Source: Bufo bufo (taxonomy: Eukaryota > Chordata > Amphibia > Anura > Bufonidae). Taken from it: a DNA stretch of 64,000 nt. The stretch lies in assembly GCF_905171765.1 (NCBI RefSeq), contig NC_053390.1, positions 501,185,336-501,249,335 of the forward strand, in the 5' to 3' direction. Below, in pieces: positions 10,166-20,790 of the stretch. The position numbers and the translations under genes are program-made. The notes under the pieces are model-generated. The model did no database searches. It saw nothing but the letters and a program-made list of their open reading frames with translations, and had not been told where the DNA came from. Within the stretch, counting starts at the first letter, position 1. The number at the start of each line of letters is the position of its first letter.

Positions 10166-11384
10166 ACGTATATATTGTGTTGCAAGCATGTATATAATAT
10201 ATAAAGCCTATTTATTTACATGTATAAATTTTTTGGAAAATACATTTTTAAGAAAATACATGTATATAACTGGATGGAACACGTGGAATATGATCACTGC
10301 AACACCAAAGGTAGAAAACACCGAAAAACGCAAGACCAACACAAAAACGCAACAAAGACGCATATGCGTTTTTAGTTTTTTTGTTCCTAATTATTTACTG
10401 AATACACATCTTGTAATGTAATTTTAAACTATATTTGGAAGAAATCATTTATATTTTATAATCTGAATCATACTGTTTTTATTATTAACATAATAAATGA
10501 AGAAAAATCCTTATCAGAGTTTCCAATGCTCTGAAAAACCGGGTTTTCGATGGAACCACCGATAATAATATATAAGAAGGAAGTAGTTTGGATTTAATTT
10601 AAGCCAGTGATGAAGAGGTAAGGTCACCTTGAAACGCATCTGGCGTGGATAAGAAACCAAACTACCGAATATATAACCTGCAGGATTTAAAAAAGCTCAC
10701 TCGAAAAATCAAGAAAATAAAAGAAAGACAAATAGAAGAACTTTGCCTTCTTTACCACATAATCAAAGCTAAGTCACGTGACTACAAAACCTACCACGTG
10801 GGACGCCGATTTTGAGCGCAATAACAGTACACAACGGAGGAAAATCTCTCGGCTCGGGTGAGTAGCTGTACTACAGGAGGGATGCCCCTGCAGTAAGCGA
10901 AACCCAGTCTTTTGTAAGTAGAGACAATCGAACATCTCACAAATTCGCATTAATAATTCGAGGGATATAATATCGATAAGAGTCTTACTATTTCTCTATC
11001 GACCTAAAATCGGTCAGCTCAGTGGTATTGCCAAACCATTACAATATACCCGGATGAGTATATATACCATTGCTTGGAACAAGATTTGAATAATTCTATG
11101 TGCGACCATTAATGCACTTTATGTACACACCACCAAAACTGGACTCTCAATCAGTTTATTGCATGGACTTCATTGATATCCATTTTTCTCGATTTTATGA
11201 TATAAGATTTATCTGATGTTATGCGATTTTACCACATGGTCTTATCTGATGTTGTGTGATTTTATTTGTTCTCACCATATGTCTTATATCAATATATGAC
11301 AGATTTTATCATTACTACTACCTTACAAATAAATATGTTATTTGTATGAAATACAGATGGTGAGTGCCTGCTAATCAAATATTT
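10166..11384 (+). other. Probable Penelope terminal/5' region, no coding frame
   Basis: This stretch contains no open frame of note. The word AAGACGCATATGCG (about 10357) echoes the PLE1 3' region, and a hammerhead-type fold lies at 10583-10665. Beyond it are sequences resembling an untranslated leader (around 10840-10930, GGGATGCCCCTGCAG). I interpret it as the terminal and leader part of another Penelope copy, + strand, lacking its protein region. From about 11150 to 11384 it is A/T-rich and unassigned. Confidence 0.4.
10583..10665 (+). ncRNA. Degenerate hammerhead-ribozyme-like fold
   Basis: GTAGTTTGG (10583-10591) is perfectly complementary to CCAAACTAC (10657-10665), closing an outer stem I. 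Inside are GUGAUGA (canonical CUGAUGA with C replaced by G), a stem AGGU/ACCU with loop AAGGUC, GAA, and a perfect ACGC/GCGU stem with loop AUCUG. The base after that stem is G, where the ribozyme needs C, A or U. With both core changes self-cleavage is unlikely, but the architecture is clearly that of a hammerhead relic. Confidence 0.55.
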
Positions 11385-12415
11385 TTTTTTGTCACCTTAC
11401 CCCAAAAAGTGTAATATTGAATGATCAAAAAATCATATGTACCCAAAAATGGTACCAATAAAAACGTCAACTCTTCCCGCAAAAAATAACCCCTACACAA
11501 GATGATCTGCAGAAAAAAAATAATAATATGGAGTCATAAAAACATGATTTTTTTTTCTAAAAATGCTTTATTATGTTAAATGAAAAAAAAAAAAGTGGAC
11601 ATATTTGGAATATTTGCACCCTTGTCAATCTGCTATATAAAAATAAAACATGATCTAACCTGTCAGATGAACATTGTAAAAATAAATAAAAATTAAACGG
11701 TGCCAGAACAGCCATTTTATTTGTTACCTTACCTCACAAAAAGTGTAATATAGAGCAATCAAAAATAATACGTACCCTAAAATAGTAGTTTCCAAAATGG
11801 GGTCACTTTTTGGGAGTTTCTACCATAGGGGGGCATCAGGGGGTCTTTGAATATGACATGGAAATTTAAAATTATCCCAGTGAAATTGAGTTTTGTTTGG
11901 CTGTTAACCCTTGCTGTTTTACCGGAAAAATTGATTAAAATGGAAAATCTGCCAATAAAGTGAAATTCTGAAATTTCATCTACATTTTTCTTTAATTCTT
12001 GTGGAACACCTAAAAGAGTAACAACATTTGTAAAATCAGTTTTGAATACCTTGAGTGGTGTAGTTTCTAAAATGTGGCCATTTATGGGTGGTTTTTATTA
12101 TGTAAGCCCAACAGTGACTTTATAACTAAACTGGTCCTTAAAATAGTGTTTTTTTGAAATTTTCTAAAAAATTTTAAGATTTGCTTCTAAAACTCTAAGC
12201 CTTCTAATGTCCCAAAAAAATAAAATGGCATTTACAAAATGATCCAAACATTAAGTAGACATATGGGAAATGTAAAGTAATAACTATTTTATGAGGTATC
12301 ACTATCTGTTTTACTTTGTAACCAATAATTTTGGTCAGGATACTGAAGGCACATGACAGTTATACTAATAGACCTAATTTGAACATTCTTTCACCATTGG
12401 CTCATTTTCATCTTG
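11385..12415 (+). mobile_element. Fragment of the main TTAA-flanked family
   Basis: Blocks such as CACAAAAAGTGTAATA, GATCAAAAA, GGGGTCACTTTTTGGGAGTTT, GGGGGCATCAGGGGG, TTGTTTGGCTGTTAACCC and GTGGAACACCTAAA appear in the same order as in the longer members at 24071, 46017 and 49297. Both ends are missing: no terminal CCCCTT box with TTAA is present. It lies immediately left of the piggyBac element. No protein is encoded. Confidence 0.8.
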
Positions 12416-12538
12416 TAAAATGCAAATGTATTCTGTCGGATTTTGCTTATCTGTGCCAAATGTCTGGCATTCCCTTCTTAATTATATCCCAAGAACTGTA
12501 GTCCCTTGGCCCTGGGCTTTTAACCTCCCTGACGGTAT

Positions 12539-12602
12539 TCCCGAGCGTGACTCGGGGTTAATTTTCGCTGCCAGAAGCGGTAACCCCGAGTCACGCTCGG
12601 GG
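12539..12602. repeat. Subterminal palindrome of the piggyBac element
   Basis: CCCGAGCGTGACTCGGGGTT on the left pairs with AACCCCGAGTCACGCTCGGG on the right across a loop of about 22 bases. Subterminal inverted repeats are known transposase-binding or accessory sites in piggyBac elements; a binding role here is inferred. Confidence 0.75.
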
Positions 12603-12782
12603 TACATTGCAGAGGGAGCGGCGGGTGTCTTTACCTAATCCCGATGTTCCCCGCTGTGATCGCCGGTGAGAGCTCCGGCGGATGTCTCATCTCTCTTCCT
12701 GGTTTCGTCTCTGTGAGCCGCAGCGCCTCACAGAGGCGGAACTGGGCGGGAGATTCAAAAAAAATAAAATAAAAATACATTG

Positions 12783-12790
12783 TATAAAAG
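12783..12790 (+). promoter_or_regulatory. Candidate TATA box for the piggyBac transposase
   Basis: TATAAAAG stands about 155 bases before the start codon at 12945, in the expected place inside the element. It is identified only by motif and position; no transcription start can be seen. Confidence 0.4.
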
Positions 12791-12944
12791 TCAAACACAC
12801 ACATAAAGTTAGGTGATACAGTGGAATCCTGTCAGATTACACTATCACCTCAGATTTGACAGATTTGACATCTGATCATTCTACACTGCCCTGGCTGCCC
12901 TTTTAGCTGTTTTTTCTAAGCAAAAAAAATATATATTTTTTACC

Positions 12945-14678
12945 ATGGCATCAAAGCGTCACTTTAGCATCACCAAAGCGGGTTTGGATCAGATAATTGA
13001 CAGCGACAGCGACACAGAGCCCCTCGCAGAATTGAGCGACAGCGATAGCGATTCGTGGAAAGATTCGTCATCCGACTCTGACCAGAGAAGTGGCGACAGC
13101 GACGAATCTTCACTTGAGCTCAGTGAGGTGCGCTCTTGGTGCCCTATTGATTGCGGTATGGATGCAGTACCACCGCCAAGATTCCCGTTTACAGGATCGC
13201 CTGGGATGAAGGTAGACGTTGATAAAGATGATCCTTTGGCGTACCTAAAATTATTTCTGACGGATGACGTCATTGAAAAGATTGTCACGGAGACAAACCG
13301 CTACAAAGAGCAGCAATCCACTACTCTGCACAGCAGATTTTCCAGAACCAGAAAATGGGAACCGGTGAGTAAGGAGGACATATGGAAATTTCTGGGGCTA
13401 ATACTTCTTCAGGGGGTGGTGGGGAAACCCCTGCAGAAATGGTACTGGACTACCAATAAATTGCTGGCAACCCCATTTATTGGCACCATCATGTCCGAGT
13501 ACCGATTTTCCCTCATAATGAAGAATTTACACTTCACCAACAATGAGGAATTTGACGAAGCCACACATCCAGCGCCAAAACTGAAGAAGATCTGGGAAGT
13601 ATTCCAAATGATCATAACCAATTTCCAGCAGGCCTATGTGCCAGACAGAGACATTAGCATTGATGAAAGTCTGATGGCTTACAAAGGACGCCTCAGCTGG
13701 ATTCAATACATCGCATCCAAGAGAGCGCGGTTTGGAATAAAATCCTATATGCTCTGCGAGTCTACAACTGGCTATATATGGAATTCCATCATATACACCG
13801 GCAAAGGAACACAATTCAACCCCAGGTACAGCGGCTATGGGATGGCAACGTCATCAGTCCTTTCACTGCTTGAACCATTGCTCAATCAGGGGTATTGTGT
13901 GACAACAGACAACTTTTACACGTCGCCTGAGCTGTACGAGTTTCTACTAAAAAACAAGACTGACGCATATGGAACCGTTAGGGCCAACCGAAGTGGCCTG
14001 CCATGTATGTTTTCCAAGAAAAAACTGAAAACAGGAGAAATGGTGGCCTGGCAGAAAGGAAAGATGATGGCAATGCGTTGGCGTGACAAAAAAGACGTGT
14101 GCCTAATGAGTACAGTACATAACACCTCCACTACCACGGTCCACACAAGAGGTGGGAAAGATGTCATAAAGCCACAACTTGTGATCGACTATAATAACAC
14201 CATGGGAGGAGTCGATAGAGCCGATCAGGCGATGACATTCTATCCAGCTATGCGGAAGCAACAAAAAAAATACTACAAAAAAATATTCAGGCATCTCCTG
14301 GAACAATGTCTGTGGAATGCCTATATACTGCACAGAGGAAAGAGTGACAAGCCTCTTGTTCACTCTGACTTCATCTGGAAGGTGGCGGAGCAGATTTTTG
14401 TGAACTACCAAACGCCATCAGTGGCCGTGAACAGATCTGGACGTCGCGCTGTTGACGTTGTAAACCCAGAGAGGCTGACTGGTCGTCACTTTATGGATTA
14501 CATCCCGCCAAGCGCAAAAAAGGCAGCACCTACAAGGATGTGTGTAGTTTGCTGCTCAAAGCGAGATGGAAATGGAAAAAAAATCCGAAAGGAAACCAGG
14601 TTCCATTGCCCTGATTGTGACGTTGGTCTATGTGCAGTCCCATGTTTCAAAATTTACCACACCCAGGATGTTTACTGA
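12945..14678 (+). CDS. piggyBac transposase, 577 aa, apparently intact
   Basis: The cut-and-paste transposase of the surrounding element, acting on TTAA. The start lies in ACCATGG, a strong vertebrate initiation context. The N-terminus (residues 15-60) is acidic and serine-rich. The catalytic domain shows SIDESLMAYKGR (D240), TTDNFYTSPELYEFL (D322) and NTMGGVDRADQAM (D424, with D427), the DDD arrangement of the family. The C-terminus is a cysteine-rich finger (CVVCCSKR, HCPDCDVGLC, CFKIYH) that in relatives binds the terminal repeats. Length is normal for the family. There are no stops or frameshifts. Every other transposase in the window is broken, so this is either a young, possibly active copy or one kept by selection; the changed TTAA on the right argues against very recent insertion. 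Confidence 0.93.
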   Translation: MASKRHFSITKAGLDQIIDSDSDTEPLAELSDSDSDSWKDSSSDSDQRSGDSDESSLELSEVRSWCPIDCGMDAVPPPRFPFTGSPGMKVDVDKDDPLAYLKLFLTDDVIEKIVTETNRYKEQQSTTLHSRFSRTRKWEPVSKEDIWKFLGLILLQGVVGKPLQKWYWTTNKLLATPFIGTIMSEYRFSLIMKNLHFTNNEEFDEATHPAPKLKKIWEVFQMIITNFQQAYVPDRDISIDESLMAYKGRLSWIQYIASKRARFGIKSYMLCESTTGYIWNSIIYTGKGTQFNPRYSGYGMATSSVLSLLEPLLNQGYCVTTDNFYTSPELYEFLLKNKTDAYGTVRANRSGLPCMFSKKKLKTGEMVAWQKGKMMAMRWRDKKDVCLMSTVHNTSTTTVHTRGGKDVIKPQLVIDYNNTMGGVDRADQAMTFYPAMRKQQKKYYKKIFRHLLEQCLWNAYILHRGKSDKPLVHSDFIWKVAEQIFVNYQTPSVAVNRSGRRAVDVVNPERLTGRHFMDYIPPSAKKAAPTRMCVVCCSKRDGNGKKIRKETRFHCPDCDVGLCAVPCFKIYHTQDVY

Positions 14679-14721
14679 ATTTTCTTTTGTTTGACAAATT
14701 TCATTATTTATTACATTACTG

Positions 14722-14727
14722 AATAAA
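14722..14727 (+). terminator. Polyadenylation signal of the piggyBac transposase
   Basis: AATAAA occurs about 45 bases after the stop codon and inside the element, in the position expected for its own 3' end signal. Confidence 0.55.
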
Positions 14728-14935
14728 ATTATATTATTTATTAGATTATAACTCATGATTTTATTTTTTCGAACTTTATCACATCTGAGAGGTCTACTAG
14801 AGTCTTTATTGGTCAGGTTTAAGTAAGTAATTACTAAGAATTGCAGGCCTACAATACATAACACCAAATTTCCATGCAAAAAAATGGTACCGCTTTTGGA
14901 ACAAAATTCCTGACATAATCATACCGCCAGGGAGG

Positions 14936-15311
14936 CTAATATGCCTGAAGATTTTACTCCATCTGGATACATGAAATTTTACTAGTGTAGATTACCCATA
15001 ACAGATGGAGAGACAGTAGAAAACTAACAACGTAAAATAATATGAAATTGTCTAATTTTTATTGACTAATTATTTACCTTTGGATGGAAAGTGCAAGGTT
15101 TTTCCAAATATTGTAGTCTATGAAGTTTGCAGGTTTGCCGCAGATTTTACCTGTCCAGTGCATGTAAATGAGATATTACAAAACTTCATCCACCTGCTGT
15201 ATACAATTTTTAAATCCACAGCATGCCACTTATATTGAAGTTTTGGCACTAATTTTCACAACTGAGTTCACCACTTCAATATTGGTGAAATACAAGGTGC
15301 ATGTCAGAAAA
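14936..15311. other. No recognisable gene or repeat
   Basis: A/T-rich sequence with no credible frame, inverted repeat or motif that I recognise. Confidence 0.5.
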
Positions 15312-15800
15312 TATAGTTGGGTCCAGAAGTGTTTGGAGAGTGACATAATTTTGCAGAAAATTCCAACCTCAGTAGTAAAGCTATACTCTCCTTTTGTTCT
15401 GGTCGCTGCTACCAGAAGACTAATTGTATCCAAGAACAAGAAAAAAGGGAACAGTGGTGTCGCTAGCATACTGAATGGATCTTCCCTGCTATTTATTTCA
15501 TCATAGTTCAGCCTGAGGAAGGACAATTGGTCAGAAACTACTAGCGGCTACTACTATGACACTACAATTTCACTGATTAAATAAATTAATTGATAATTAA
15601 TGCAAGTCTGGTGGGACCTTTGCTTTTATCTCTGTTAATAGATTTGAACAAAAGCCATCAAAATATGATTGAAGTATATACTTTCAGCTTTTTCAGCTTT
15701 AATTCAAGGAGTTTAATCCATTCTGACATTTGAGATGCTTTGCCTGGCCTTTATTGCAGCAGTCTTCAGTTGCTGTTTGTTCGTGGGTAATAGTTTTTTT
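15312..15800. mobile_element. Tc1-like remnant split by a Penelope-type remnant
   Basis: The left part (15312-15366, ATAGTTGGGTCCAGAAGTG) resembles a Tc1-type end. The right part (about 15640-15800) reads backwards as LKTAAIKAWQ-like codons, a stretch familiar from Tc1 transposase N-termini. Between them sits sequence with a hammerhead-type fold (15501-15559), probably inserted Penelope terminal DNA. Boundaries are approximate and no frame is intact. Confidence 0.45.
15501..15559 (+). ncRNA. Third hammerhead-like relic
   Basis: TCATAGT (15501-15507) and ACTATGA (15553-15559) are perfect complements and could close stem I. Between them are the core CUGAGGA, a short GAC/GUC stem, then AGAAAC. 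The third stem is weak (UAG/CUA). The order of parts matches the two better examples at 8568 and 10583. It is probably a decayed Penelope terminus. Confidence 0.4.
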
Positions 15801-16560
15801 TTATGTGCATTACATTTTCCTCCTGGTAATGTCCCCTGCTGTTAATTTTGTGGCTAAAATTCTGGTCTGTCTCTACAGCTAGTGTTAGACTAGACAGGCT
15901 CAGTAGCTTCCATGCTCCGTTCTTCTTAGTGCTGATATAGTGATCTCAAAGTCAAGCTGGTGAAGTAGCCCAGACAATTTTCATTTATTCATCCATGCCT
16001 ACTGCTAAATTGAAAGAAAAATAGAGCTTTATAGACAGTAGGGGAAAAAATGGGGTGGGAATTACAGTGCTGGTTAATAGTGAAATCAGAGGCTGTATGT
16101 GAAGGAAATTTTTCTGTGTCGGGGAGAAAGGGATGAACAAGAGCTGAACTCCTGGGCGAAGCAAATTGTCACATCGGGTGAGTAAAGCTAAAAAGAGTGA
16201 AAATTACACTGGCATACAGTGTTTTCTGCATTGATATAGTTAAAAAAAAATAGTATGTAACACACCAGATCACTTATGGAATAACGCTTCTAAGAAGGTA
16301 CCCCCATGTGTTTCAAAATTTGTGCATCACCCCAAGGTCCCTTTAATCCTTGAACAGCATCAGATATTAAAGGACAAAAAAATGGACAGCAACTGTAGCT
16401 TGGTCTGCTTATATATCTCAATTTGTAATCCATAGCATAGCATGGACCAGTAGGAACAGTCTTTGGGGGGAATGTTGATTTATGATGCACCTAATTCATG
16501 ACGAGGTGCAAGCCTCATCATATATTAGGCTGCTGTAAATATCTGTCTTTATTTACCCAG
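15801..16560. other. No recognisable gene
   Basis: Mixed-composition sequence without a long frame. I see no terminal repeats or known motifs. Confidence 0.45.
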
Positions 16561-16682
16561 AAAACTGGAGTAAATGAAATCTGCTGGACCCGCTGGCCCT
16601 GCTCCCTCCATCCTCATCACACCTACTTATCAGAGGCAAGAGTGTCGTAGAAACATCATTAATAATTTGTTGCAGTGGCATT

Positions 16683-17000
16683 TAAAGGGGTTTTGCCATC
16701 TCAGACAACGAGAACGGAGCAGGGAAAGAACGAAAGTCGCACTGCGCATGCGCAGCCACTCTCCATTCAATTATATGGGGCTGACGAAAATAGCCAAGCG
16801 GTGGCTCGGCTATTTCCGTCTGCCCCATAGAAATGAATGGGAGCAGGGGCCACTCTTGTGCGGTGCGCTCCATTTACTTATATGGAAGCAGCGCTTGGTG
16901 GTGGATGGAAAATCCTCCAGCCACAGCTCTCCCCGCTCAGTTCTCGTTGTAGGTGCGGGTCCCACCTATCATTTCCCCCCACCTATCATTTCCCCCCATA
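16683..17000. mobile_element. TTAAAGGGG-ended MITE (Kolobok/T2-like), partial
   Basis: Starts TTAAAGGGGTTTTGCC, matching the TTAAAGGRR end known for the T2/Kolobok MITEs of frogs. Internally it has an inverted pair around ATATGGGGCTGACG / CGTCTGCCCCAT and is GC-richer than its surroundings. A matching right end was not found. The open frame across it is incidental. Confidence 0.45.
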
Positions 17001-17391
17001 GTGCATAAAAGTTGCCAATGCTTTTTAACATGTGATAAGTAAACGTTGGAGGTTTCTTTCTCGAGACTTGAAGTATCCCCAGTTTTTAAAGATCATGCAC
17101 ATTTTAAATTTACAAATAGTAAATCTTTAGATAATGAGCTAGAAGGAGCTAATGTTAAATGTCCAAATAGACGTTCCTTGATACAAAGAAAAAATCATAC
17201 ATTCACATGCCTCTCATGTCAAAACTTTAAACTTTAATTAAAAGAGAAAAATTCTCTAAAATCACAACTTTTGATAAAGTTGAAAAAATAGGGGAATTTG
17301 ATGGGAAATAAAGGAGGGATTTTTTGTCCATGTTATATAATATAGGTATGTCATGCCTTCAGCAAGTTTATTGTTTATTTATGCATAACTT
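17001..17391. other. Unassigned; possible relic of a retroelement protein
   Basis: A short open reading at 17046-17237 (+) contains CPNRRSLIQ followed by FTCLSCQNF, a cysteine-bearing stretch, and then stops. It may be an eroded retroelement piece, but I cannot place it in a family. Confidence 0.25.
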
Positions 17392-18960
17392 TCATACATA
17401 GTTGATGTTTTCTGTATAATTCTCTGTAGATTGTGTATCTGTGGTTAGGTGGACCTTGCCACAGATGGCGTTGCGCAGTGCACACTTGATTTTATCGGAC
17501 ACTTGTTTGTGCAGGGAAGGCACGGCTCTCTTGGAGAAGTAGTGGCTGCTGGAAACAACATACTGTGGGACAGCAAGCGACATGAGCTGTTTGAAGCTGT
17601 GTGTGTCCACCAGCCTAAATGACAGCATTTCATAGGCCAGTAGTTTAGAAATGCTGGCATTCAGGGCCAGGGATCGAGGGTGGCTAGGTGGGAATTTACG
17701 CTTTCTCTCAAATGTTTGTGAGATGGAGAGCTGAACGCTGCCGTGTGACATGGTTGAGATGCTTGGTGACGCAGGTGGTGGTGTTGGTGGTACATCCCAT
17801 GTTTGCTGGGCGGCAGGTGCCAACGTTCCTCCAGAGGCAGAGGAAGAGGCCGAGGCGGCGGCAGCAGCAGCAGAAGAGGCCGAGGCGGCGGCAGCAGCAG
17901 AAGAGGCAGCAGGGGGAGCCTGAGTGACTTCCTTGTTTTTAAGGTGTTTACTCCACTGCAGTTCATGCTTTGCATGCAGGTGCCTGGTCATGCAGGTTGT
18001 GCTAAGGTTCAGAACGTTAATGCCTCGCTTCAGGCTCTGATGGCACAGCGTACAAACCACTCTGGTCTTGTCGTCAGCACATTGTTTGAAGAAGTGCCAT
18101 GCCAGGGAACTCCTTGAAGCTGCCTTTGGGGTGCTCGGTCCCAGATGGCGGCGGTCAGTAGCAGGCGGAGTCTCTTGGCGGCGGGTGTTCTGATTTTGCC
18201 CACTGCTCCCTCTTTTGCTACGCTGTTGGCTCGGTCTCACCACTGCCTCTTCCTCCGAACTGTGAAAGTCAGTGGCACGACCTTCATTCCATGTGGGGTC
18301 TAGGACCTCATCGTCCCCTGCATCGTCTTCCACCCAGTCTTGATCCCTGACCTCCTGTTCAGTCTGCACACTGCATAAAGACACAGCAGTTGGCACCTGT
18401 GTTTCGTCATCATCAGAGACGTGCTGAGGTGGTATTCCCATGTCCTCATCATCAGGAAACATAAGTGGTTGTGCGTTAGTGCATTCTATCTCTTCCACCC
18501 CTGGTGAAGAGCTAGGTGGATGCCCTTGGGAAACCCTGGCAGCAGAGTCTTCAAACAGCATAAGAGACTGCTGCATAACTTGAGGCTCAGACAGTTTCCC
18601 TGATATGCATGGGGGTGATGTGACAGACTGATGGGCTTGGTTTTCATGCGCCATCTGTGCGCTTTCTGCAGAAGACTGGGTGGGAGATAATGTGAACGTG
18701 CTGGATGCACTGTCGGCCACCCAATTGACTAATGCCTGTACCTGCTCAGGCCTTACCATCCTTAGAACGGCATTGGGCCCCACCAAATATCCCTGTAAAT
18801 TCTGGCGGCTACTGGGACCTGAGGTAGTTGGTACACTAGGACGTGTGGCTGTGGCAGAACGGCCACGTCCTCTCCCAGCACCAGAGGGTCCACTAACACC
18901 ACCACGACCATGTCCACGTCCACGTCCGCGTCCGCGTCCCTTATTAGATGTTTTCCTCAT
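17392..18960 (-). pseudogene. hAT transposase N-terminal half with BED zinc finger (copy A)
   Basis: 522 codons are open. Residues 6-35 are GR repeats, possibly a nucleic-acid-binding tail. Residues 170-260 are acidic. A BED-type finger follows: WHFF, C303-x2-C306, then H327-x4-H332. After a low-complexity A/S tract (about 350-380) comes the start of the hAT catalytic region: MSHGSVQLSISQ (M404), HPRSLALNASISKLLAYEMLSF, and FSKRAVPSLHKQV. Homology with copy B ends after LTTDT (about residue 508); the last residues are unrelated. The catalytic core and dimerisation domain are absent, so it cannot transpose. An intact BED finger with a long frame could still bind DNA; that is speculation. Confidence 0.85.
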
Positions 18961-18974
18961 TGTTCCCGTTCACC

Positions 18975-19690
18975 GCAATTTTGAGAATGGCAAATTTGGG
19001 AATAGTTTTTCAACCCAGAAAAAAAAAAAGTGCTTTTACGGTCACTACAAATTACTTGACCAGCTAAAACAGTACAGATTTGCTTGAATAGAAATGTGAG
19101 ACCTGTTTTTTTTTTGCACTGTGTGACAGGTTAAGGTTTAATCACAGAATCAGACTTCTATCTGCACGGTAGCGTGTGTCTTAGGTTTTTCTGAATGACA
19201 CTATCAGTACCTTCAAAGTAAGATATCCTTTTTGGGATAGATTTCAAGTAGGCCTCAAATACCAGAAACTAGTTATTTTGAGAATGGCAAATTTGGGAAT
19301 AGTTTTTCAAACCAGAAAAAAAAAAGTGCTTTTACGGTCACTACAAATAACTTGACCAGCTAAAACAGTACAGATTTGCTTGAATAGAAATGTGAGACCT
19401 GTTTTTTTTGCACTGTGTGACAGGTTAAGGTTTAATCTCAGAATCAGACTTCTATCTGCACGGTAGCGTGTGTCTTAGGTTTTTCTGAATGACACTATCA
19501 GTACCTTCAATGTAAGATATCCTTTTTGGGATAGATTTCAAGTAGGCCTCATATACCAGAAACTAGTTATTTTGAGAGTGGCAAATTTGGGAATAGTTTT
19601 TCAACCCAGAACAAAAAGTGTGCTTTTACGGTCACTACAAATAACTTGACCAGCTAAAACAGTACAGATTTGGTTGAATAGAAATGTCAG
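18975..19690. repeat. About 300-bp tandem repeat in the hAT copy A leader
   Basis: The block beginning TTGAGAATGGCAAATTTGGG recurs near 18975, 19279 and 19572, giving about 2.4 copies with a period near 297 bp. Copies share CTTTTACGGTCACTACAAAT, CTGCACGGTAGCGTGTG and AGATATCCTTTTTGGGATAG and differ by few bases. It lies between the promoter region and the start codon. Confidence 0.9.
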
Positions 19691-20125
19691 GTTTATTTTT
19701 TAGGCGCTGGGTGACAGGCTCAACTTGCCCCTGATGTAGTATATGGCCAAAAAATAACCACACTGTTGATGGTTAAATGCACTTCGGTGACACAGGCTCA
19801 GCCTGCAGCTGATGTAGGATATAGCACAAAATAACCACACTATTGATGGTTAAATACACTTGGTGATAGCTTGTGCTGGCGCACCACAAGTCACAAAATG
19901 GCCGCCGATCACCCCAGAAAAAAAGTGATCTAAAAACGCTCTGGGCAGCCTCAAAAAAGTGAGCAAGTCAATATTAGCACTTCAATGATCCACAGCTGCA
20001 GATCGATCACAGAATGAAGTCTTTTGGAGGAGTTAATCACTGCCTAATCTCGCCCTAACGTCGCAGCTGCAACCTCTCCCTATGCTTCAATCAGCAGAGT
20101 GACGTGCAGCGCAACGTGACCCAAG

Positions 20126-20134
20126 CTTATATAG
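20126..20134 (-). promoter_or_regulatory. Candidate TATA box of hAT copy A
   Basis: CTATATAAG on the minus strand, about 230 bases inside the element's 5' end and upstream of the transposase. The same motif is kept in copy B at 57289-57297. Confidence 0.5.
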
Positions 20135-20363
20135 AGGCTGGGTCACATGCTGCACTGGCCAATCACAGCCATGCCAATAGTAGGCAAGGCTGTGATGGCC
20201 TCTTGGGGCAAGTAGTATGACGCTTGTTGATTGGCTGCTTTGCAGCCTTTCAAAAAGCGCCGAACACAGACTTTTACGAAAATGTTCGGGTTCGGGTCCG
20301 TGTCACGGACACCCCAAAATTCGGTACGAACCCGAACTATACAGTTCGGGTTCGCTCATCCCT

Positions 20364-20790
20364 AATCATGAGCAGTTCCTATTCTCCATATTTTTCTCTT
20401 CCCATCACTCTGGTACAAGTTGATCTTGGTCTCATCTGTCCATAGGATGTTGTTCCAGAACCGTGAAGGCTTTTTTAGATGTCGTTTGACAAACTCTAAT
20501 CTGGCCTTCCTGTTTTTGAGGCTCACCAATGGTTTACATCTTGTGGTGAACCCTCTGTATTTACTCTGGTGAATTCTTCTCTTGATTGTTGACTTTGACA
20601 CACATACACCTAACTCCTGGAGAGTGTTCTTGATCTGGCCAACTGTTGTGAAGGGTGTTTTCTTCACCAGGGAAATAATTTTTTTTTCAGCCTAATGATG
20701 GCTTGCTTCACTGATAGTGACAGCTCTTTCGATCTTATCTTGAGAGTTGATAGCAACAGATTCCAAATGCAAATAGCACACTTGAAATGA
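20364..20790 (-). pseudogene. Tc1-like transposase fragment
   Basis: A decayed frame. The open part (20362-20667) contains TVGQIKNTLQELGVCVSKST, typical of the Tc1 helix-turn-helix region, and then NNILWTDETKINLY with the first catalytic Asp. The rest of the catalytic domain lies beyond the hAT junction and is absent. Earlier codons (20668-20790) hold Tc1-like words interrupted by stops. Confidence 0.78.

Larger units (their letters stand above)
12524..14935 (+). mobile_element. Complete piggyBac-superfamily element with intact transposase
   Basis: The left end CCTCCCTGACGGTA follows TTAA (12520-12523). The right end, read inward, is CCTCCCTGGCGGTA and is followed by CTAA, a one-base departure from TTAA. 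The element is 2412 bp, typical for an autonomous piggyBac. It contains a subterminal palindrome at 12539-12602, a TATA-like box at 12783, the transposase at 12945-14678 and a polyadenylation signal at 14722. Its ends differ from the CCCCTTAAGGAC ends of the abundant TTAA family, so it need not be that family's enzyme source. Confidence 0.92.
17431..20363 (-). mobile_element. hAT element copy A (3'-truncated)
   Basis: The transposase reads leftward, so the 5' end is on the right: it ends TTCGCTCATCCCTA at 20363, joining a Tc1 element directly. The terminal 480 bp (19880-20363) match the end of copy B at 57010-57533, including GCTTATATAGAG and a GTTCGGGTTCG-rich end. The leader holds a tandem repeat (18975-19690). 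Homology stops near 17431, so the C-terminal half of the transposase and the 3' end are missing. Confidence 0.87.

Noticed and set aside
12945..14678. piggyBac transposase as the enzyme source for the abundant TTAA family
   Set aside because: The terminal repeats differ (CCTCCCTGGCGGTA against CCCCTTAAGGAC), so there is no sequence support for cross-mobilisation here.
17688..17927. Arginine/glutamine-rich plus-strand frames
   Set aside because: They mirror the alanine/serine low-complexity tract of the hAT copy A transposase on the other strand.
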